A stretch of 64,000 nt of DNA from Protonemura montana (Eukaryota > Arthropoda > Insecta > Plecoptera > Nemouridae). The notes under the pieces were generated by a model that saw nothing but the letters and a program-made list of their open reading frames with translations, did no database searches and had not been told where the DNA came from. Positions 58,129-64,000 of the stretch are shown one piece after another. The stretch's first letter is position 1, and the number at the start of each line of letters is the position of its first letter. The stretch is from positions 2,360,001 to 2,424,000 of the forward strand of contig OX387611.1 in NCBI GenBank assembly GCA_947568835.1. The letters are read 5' to 3'. Position numbers and translations under genes: made by a program.

Positions 58129-61104
58129 ATGGTGTACTCGTGTGAGATGTGCTTTTTCAAATCTGCAAGTAGAATTTCGACAGTGCAACACGTTGTGAGA
58201 AATCATAGACATGACTTAAATTTTTTGACGAACTGCAGATTCCCAGATTGTAATGCGTCTTATCGCAACTGGGTGTCTTTCAAATCGCATGTCGCTAGGA
58301 AACACAAATACGAAGAGGTTCTTGAACAAGATCAACCTGGGCAGGAGCTGGGAGGAAACGTTGATGATATCTTTGTGAACGAAATACAATTGGGTGGTAA
58401 GTCTGACATTTCAGTTTTGAGTTGTAAACCTAACTTCATAATATCAGATGATTCAGTTTAGCATAGTGCATTTTCATTTTATTATTGGTGTTTAACGACA
58501 CACTGTTGTAGCATTTGGCCTATGACACTGGTCTATTGACATGCATTTTCTTTTACCAGAACAACACGATTTTGAGGGTGCAGTGGAAGAGATTCCATTC
58601 CCAGTCGATGCCTTGAATGAGATTCGTGGGCAGTATGTCAAATACATACAACTTGTGCGAGAGGGCTGCAATATATCGCAAAAGGCAACTGATACGATTA
58701 CGGCAGGCATAATTCAATTTTCTGAAGATTCTTTGGCTGCTCTGAAGGTGTGTTAATTAAAGTTGTTCCATCTTGTTCTAAAAATTCCCACCTCGTAACT
58801 ACCAACATGAACCAAATAGTATTTATTTAATCCAAAATCCCAATTCAAGGTAGGTATCGAAGTAATTCATTTTGGGCACTAGGACCTAGCACACTGCACT
58901 GTGTCTACCTATTACACTAATTTAATTTTGGTACTGCCTTAGAACCCAAAGATAAGAATAAAATAGGTACCAATATATTGTAACCTTGCTGTACAATTCT
59001 CCGAATGAGTTCATGTTTTGAATTCAACTGTGTATTTCAGGCACACTTACTTCAATCAGTTCAACCAGATGGGATGATCTCTTCTGCTAGCATCGAGCAA
59101 ATATTTGAAGACTTCAAACTCTCTACAGCAATCGAGGATGTCAAAACTAAATATTTGCTCGATCAGTTTTTGGTAGAAAGTGGATTTTTAATTATGCCAC
59201 AGTCTGTTAATCTAGGTTATGTTTGGTCTTGGGTTAAAAAACCCAGATTACACTTAGCCAGGAAGCATATAAACTTTTATGAAGTTTCATTTTTTGCTCA
59301 GCTCCAGCAGCTTCTAAATCAGGATGATATTTTGCATTGTGTGGACCACCCAAGGGCTGTGAATAACAAAGGATTGCTAACAGATTACCAGGACGGTACT
59401 TTTGTTAAAATGCACCCAATTTTTGGAAACTGTCCTGATTCCCTGATGATCATTCTTTATTATGATGATGTGGAAATTGTAAATCCCCTTGGGTCAAAAG
59501 TAAAGAGTCATAAGCTAGCCATGTTTTATTGGACACTTGGTAATATATATCCCGAGTGTCGGTCAACTTTGAAGGTTGTGAACCTCCTATGCATAGTAAA
59601 ATCAGTACATTTACGGAAGTACGGCATGAACAAAATTTTAGAAACTTTTGTAAGGGACATGAAAATACTAGAATCCTCTGAAGGTAAAATAATGTTAATA
59701 AAAGGACTTGAGAGACGTTTTCGAGGCTCCCTTTTAATGTTTACTGGCGACACTCTGGCAGCCAATTATGTGGGGGGCTTTAAAGAGGGGGTAGCTTTTG
59801 CCAAAAAACCTTGTCGATCATGTTTAGGCACTGATGTTTCTACCAAAATTTACTTTAGAGAGAGCCAGTTTGTGCTTAGAGACAAAGTCACTCATTCGGA
59901 ACAGTGTGCTGTGTTAAGTGAACCTGGCCTACCAAAAGATGCTGTGACATTTTGGTCAAAAGAGTTTGGACTAACAGGTAGGAGTCTTCTCTGTGATATC
60001 GAGACTTTCGATATCACAACATGTCTCGTTCAGGATATTATGCATGTTATAATAGAAGGAGTTCTTGAAATGGAAATCAGACTTTTTTTGAAATACTGCA
60101 TTGAGAATTTACATATTAAACTAAAAAAGCTTAACAACGATATCTCTGGCTTCAATTACGAACATCTCGTGAAAGACAAACCGTCTCTCATAGAGCGGAG
60201 ACACCTCGATAACAAACTTCGCCAGAACTGTGCGCAGTTAATAACTTTAGGAAATACTTTGCCTTTCATTGTGGGTGACTATTTGGAAGATGACAATGAG
60301 CGTCTAATGAATCTAACATTGTTGCTGCAAATTTTGAATTCAATGATGGCATTTGAAATCAGCATCGAAGATGTTGAGCTTTTGAAGACAATGATTGATG
60401 TTCATCATTCACAGTTTGTCTTGTTATACAGAGGTCCAACTCCAAAGTTCCATTATATGGTACATTTACCAACCCAAATTATGCTTTTCGGTCCATTACG
60501 TCATCAGTGGTGTATGAGGTTTGAGGGGGCCCACTGTCGCTTCAAGCACATGGCTTCTGTTGTCAAAAGCTTTAAAAATATAGAGTTAACTCTGAGCTAT
60601 AGGCACCAATCGCTGCGTTGTGCTGAGCTGTTTAACTTACCACATGACCCGCCAAAAAATGTTCTTTGCAAGGGTGATGTTGTGCCACCTGGACGTTCCA
60701 TAAAACTAGGTGACCATGAACACTTTGATTGTGTGGCACATAGTTTAAATGACTTTGATGTGGACAAAGTTATCTTAAAAACAAGAAACTTAGCTGTGAA
60801 GGGAACCTTCTATAAAATTGGCACAATTATCTTGTTAAATAGTAATGAAGATGATCTTCCCAAATTCGGGAAGATAATAGATATCATTGTTAGTAATAGC
60901 ACAAAGCTTTTGCTTTATGAAAAGATTGAAACGGTTTGGTATGAACGCTCTTACAATGCGTACAAGGTAAACGCATCGTTTCCAAAAATCATTTGTGCTA
61001 CACATGTTAATCAATTAATTCATCCCCATGCTCTTTCCATGTTTCGTGTAAAGAATGATTTCTACGTTCCTCTCCTCAATCATAGAAGAAATGAATTTTT
61101 CTAA
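58129..61104 (+). CDS. C2H2 zinc-finger Tnp2/DUF4218-like CACTA transposase, three exons
   Basis: Exons 58129-58396, 58560-58747 and 59041-61104, with GT-AG introns and a continuous phase, give 839 residues. Two C2H2 fingers open the protein (C5, C8, H21, H26 and C36, C41, H54, H59). Then come 'MIILYYDDVEIVNPLGSKVKSHKL' pieces near 293 (the counterpart of the Tnp2 'DGFNPFG' block with a catalytic Asp), 'TGDTLAANYVGGF' near 388 with a following CRSC pair, 'VQDIMHVIIEG' near 482 (counterpart of 'DVMHIEKN'), and 'MVHLPTQIMLFGPLRHQWCM' near 623 (DUF4218-like). The block order matches Tnp2-type transposases. Assignment is by pattern, not search. An ATG at 58124 is in another frame and is not used. 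AATAAA follows at 61127. Confidence 0.82.
58480..58545 (+). repeat. Partial interspersed SINE-like repeat in transposase intron 1
   Basis: 'ttggtgtttaacgacacact' through 'ggcctatgacactggtctat' matches the first 65 bp of the repeat at 3790-3998. It fills much of the 163-bp intron 1, right before the acceptor, so the intron may have arisen from or been invaded by the repeat. Confidence 0.55.
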
Positions 61105-61126
61105 GCAGGATTTTCTAGTGAAATCT

Positions 61127-61132
61127 AATAAA
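61127..61132 (+). terminator. Polyadenylation signal of the transposase gene
   Basis: AATAAA 23 bp after the TAA stop, repeated at 1358-1363 in the left copy. A second cluster (aataaataaa) is near 61363. Confidence 0.5.
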
Positions 61133-61388
61133 TATATGCACTGACCAACCTATCTCGAAATGGTACACTTTTATTGTTTTTGTCTTGTAAAATCATGTAA
61201 TTAATGAATAATTTTATTCATTTATTAATGGAGTTTAACGATACCTACTGATATGTTGGATTTCAATAAAATTATAAAGACCATTCCAAATGAAATGTGT
61301 AATAACTCTAGCTGCAACAATTTGAAATTTCACATGTAAATATTTTTTGAATTATAGTTGAAATAAATAAAAGGTGTTGACTTCAAGT

Positions 61389-61663
61389 CTGTCTTTTTCT
61401 GGTTATCAGACATCGGGGGTCAGTGTTGCAGCGAAGATGATACAAGATTAACGTTAAATCTGGTTACCAGACTATCTGAGTCATGGTCAGATAGATAAAA
61501 TCTGAAAATCAGACTAATTCTATTGCTAAAACACGATGAAGCATTTTTAAGACTTTACTTTTTAAAAAATCTCTGGTTTTAAGAGTGGAAAATAAAATCA
61601 GACTAAAGATATCTGCTTTTAAGATTTCAAAAGTCTTACATTCAGTACACTGTTTTTGCAGTG
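61389..61663. repeat. Right terminal and subterminal region of the CACTA element
   Basis: Contains 'tctggttatcaga' (about 61400), 'aatctggttaccagac' (about 61457), 'aatctgaaaatcagact' (about 61499), 'tctctggttttaagag' and the terminal inverted repeat ending at 61663. It matches the left end in motif but not in long-range sequence. The minus-strand frame at 61509-61712 crosses the terminus and is not a gene. Confidence 0.75.
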
Positions 61664-63558
61664 TAATGTTGTTTTGTTTAAACCAAGCTTTAATGCATAA
61701 TTTAACTTGCATAAAAGCTTTGCGTTACCCCCCATTCGTTTAGAGGCTTCACACAATGACGGTTAATGACGGACTGATCAGAGATTATTTTACAAAGAAT
61801 GGACGACGTCCGTACGCAATCAATGAATGTCATTTAAAAAAAAAATGTTGACAAAATATATCGACAGCACCCGAGCATTACAATTATGCGCCTCTCGAAA
61901 TGGACCAAGTGTAGTTGATAAGCCATACAAGTTGACGGGAAGAGAAGCAAAACGGGAGAGATTTGTTCCCGAACCGGTTTATGAACACAGGAAAATGCGG
62001 TCACGAGTTCATACCCCGGTTTGAGTGCACATTTTTCCCGCGTCGTTTCCCTTCCATATAATTTGCTTGCTGGTTTAAACTTCCAACCTGATAAACCGAT
62101 GATTGCGTGAAGATGCAAGTGTTTGAATTGAAAGAGGTTGAGAGCAGTCAATCTGAGACTCAACCCTATCCGATTTAAAAGCAACTAAATAATGTTTTTC
62201 TTTGGTTGAAACATTTAATAATTTCAGGAAAACAAAATATTTAATAAAAACCAATAAATGTTAATCAACCAAAGTTAAAATGAATATATTTTGGATTACT
62301 TTTAACTTTTATCAGGTTTAGGCAGGAAACCAAGCTTGCAAACTGCTTTTTGGTAGCCATAGCTAGAATCCGCTAGTGTACGGTAGGTATTTTAGCAGAA
62401 GTCATTAGGACTTTTAGTTTTGCATTATTGGTTGCAACGCTGGATCTTTTGTTCGACTCGAAAGACTGGCAGCAGTGTCCTGGCGATAACAATCCCCTGC
62501 ATCCTCACCGCATAGTTCCGTCAATAGATTTTGCGTCTCTGGGTTTGGCAAGCCATGTGGCAAGCCCGTGTCGAGTTATTGTAGCGATTCACATTGTACT
62601 CATGCAGCAGATATATTCATATTTATGCGAATCGCGAATACGAAATTGTTTTTTATAAGGTTAATAATTTAAATTATATTATTGGCTATACATCCAATAT
62701 GAAGCCTTGCCAAATGCTAACCACCTTATTTCGAGAACCCAGTAAGGTTTAGTCAGTGAAGAATTCATAACATTTTTAGTGGGGATACGCAATAAAATCA
62801 ACTATATTTGTAGTGAGCTGGAAGCGGTCAGATCTTCTAGGCAATTGCGCCGTAAGGAGAGAAAATAGGGGGTAGCCTCACGCAACATTTGAATCCAACG
62901 TTTGTTCTGGAGTAAATTTACGAGTAGACGGTAAAATTAGGCTTTGAATTACTTGGTAAGAACATCATATTGAAATACGCCGCCCACTCATACCGCTGAA
63001 AGCTAGACACAGGAGTTAGTCTTTCAAATTGAATCTGAGATCACACACAATGATTTAAAAAACGTTTGCAATATGACAGAAAGCAATCTTAAAAAAGCAT
63101 ATTTCACTAATTGCCTGGGAAGTTTGCACGAACAAAAGACTTCATTGGATTTCCCATTTTTTTCGTCAGCTGCCTTGTATTCAAAGTAAAAGCTCCACCA
63201 TACAGCATCGAAAGCCAACGAAATCAAATCACACTATGAACATTTATTAGGCTGGGATCTTCATAGAGGGGAAAAGTTATTGACATTTGAACTGCGCAAA
63301 TTTGAGAAAAAATATTTGAAGAAATGGCTGTTGAGTAGAAATAAGTTGCGTATTGACAAATTAAAATCATTCCTGTGAACAAAACTATTCATCGTGCCTA
63401 ATTGAATTATATATCTTACTACCATTATTGTCCATGTTGTCAATGGAATAAATAAACGCTCTCGTCTCTTCTCTTCTCTTCTCGTCTTGTGTGGGAAAGA
63501 AAGTTATAGGATCACCCGTGCATATGTTCCTCCCACGAGTAGGTATTCGCTCCTTGTG
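61664..63558. other. Flank right of the CACTA element, no recognised gene
   Basis: Same sequence as 1895-3789, with the same short frames that I do not support as genes. Confidence 0.6.
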
Positions 63559-63767
63559 ATTGATTTGTGGTGTTTAACATAGCACTGTTTTGACATCTGG
63601 TCATGCGGCACTGGTCTAATGGCGTCCGTGATTGAGTGGATGATGATGAGCCTAACCTAGCCTAGAAGGGAGGAGGGTAAACCCGGTGCCGGCACGTAGC
63701 CTACTCCTGTCGAAGACCAAGGGGACCACCGGCTTAACGTCCCTTCCGAAGGACGGTACAACGCGAA
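63559..63767 (+). repeat. Interspersed SINE-like repeat, copy A' (duplicated)
   Basis: Same as 3790-3998, carried along by the segmental duplication. Confidence 0.7.
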
Positions 63768-63837
63768 CAACAGGATTCCTCCACAAATCCATGCTGTCGA
63801 GAGGTTGATAAGCAAGGCGAGTGAAGTTGCTGTACTA

Positions 63838-64000
63838 ACTTTCATCCCTTCAACCTCTCTCCCGAACAGAACTGGTCATGTGTATGATGGTCACCCATCC
63901 AATACCTGACTCAGCGCAGTGTTGCTTAACTTTCATCCCTCCAACCTCTCTCCCGAACAGAACTGGTCATGTGTATGATGGTCACCCATCCAAAACCTGA
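63838..64000 (-). repeat. 5S-derived 90-bp satellite, start of array (duplicated)
   Basis: The first two units, same as 4069-4231, cut by the window edge. Confidence 0.85.

Larger units (their letters stand above)
54282..61663 (+). mobile_element. Complete CACTA-type DNA transposon (7,382 bp) with two divergent genes
   Basis: The left end begins CACTGCAAAAACAGT at 54282, and the right end at 61663 is its exact reverse complement over 15 bp. The flanks are TA at 54280-54281 and TA at 61664-61665, a 2-bp target duplication. CACTG is the usual start of animal CACTA/EnSpm elements. Both subterminal regions hold several copies of palindromic motifs of the type TCTGGTT..CCAGA and TCTGATTTTCAGA. 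The interior has an intact SAM-domain gene (minus) and an intact zinc-finger Tnp2-like transposase gene (plus) sharing a 279-bp promoter gap. No disabling mutation was seen, so it may be autonomous. Confidence 0.85.
59770..64000 (+). repeat. Right copy of the >4.2 kb direct duplication
   Basis: Identical, as far as I compared, to 1-4231. It includes the transposase 3' part, the CACTA right terminus, the gene-free flank, the interspersed repeat and the first 5S-derived satellite units. It runs off the right window edge. Confidence 0.95.

Noticed and set aside
61509-61712. Minus-strand frame of 67 codons (and its copy at 1740-1943)
   Set aside because: It crosses the transposon terminus and overlaps subterminal palindromes; no family resemblance.

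Overview
This is animal nuclear DNA, most likely from an arthropod. The evidence is spliced genes with GT-AG introns, an animal-type non-LTR retrotransposon (CR1-like, with an esterase ORF1), a NACHT-ankyrin gene of an animal type, and satellite DNA built from a 5S rRNA whose surviving part reads like an arthropod 5S. About 27 kb of the 64 kb is tandem repeat. The species cannot be fixed from the sequence.

Layout. 1-4231 is repeated in the same orientation at 59770-64000 (offset 59,769 bp); I found no difference. It holds the 3' half of a CACTA element, a gene-free flank, a short interspersed repeat and the start of a 5S-derived satellite. Then come a 46-bp satellite (5.7-9.4 kb), a CR1-like LINE with two open frames (about 9.7-13.9 kb), and a decayed MULE-type transposase gene carrying a LINE remnant (15.8-17.8 kb). 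Three satellites follow back to back: a 90-bp 5S-derived array, a 16-bp array and a 12-bp array (17.9-37.5 kb). Next are a 16-bp A-rich array, a NACHT-ankyrin gene on the minus strand (38.3-42.7 kb), a foldback element, and 68-bp and 41-bp arrays bracketed by a 167-bp direct repeat (45.9-50.0 kb).

The most notable object is an apparently complete 7,382-bp CACTA-type DNA transposon at 54282-61663. It has a 15-bp terminal inverted repeat, a TA target duplication, palindromic subterminal motifs and two intact divergent multi-exon genes 279 bp apart. The plus-strand gene (three exons, 839 aa) is a C2H2 zinc-finger Tnp2/DUF4218-like transposase. The minus-strand gene (exons joined by hand, 500 aa) is a SAM-domain protein resembling the abundant animal proteins annotated 'SAMD3-like'. 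I infer that the SAM protein is the accessory component of this transposon.

The other well-supported host-type gene is the intronless-bodied NACHT-ankyrin protein (1458 aa). Its N-terminus has a D-(x18)-QxK pattern suggestive of the PD-(D/E)XK nuclease module seen in bacterial STAND/Cap4-type defence proteins. If the 59.8-kb duplication is real, this immune-type gene lies in a tandemly repeated unit. If not, the assembly is wrapped or misjoined there.
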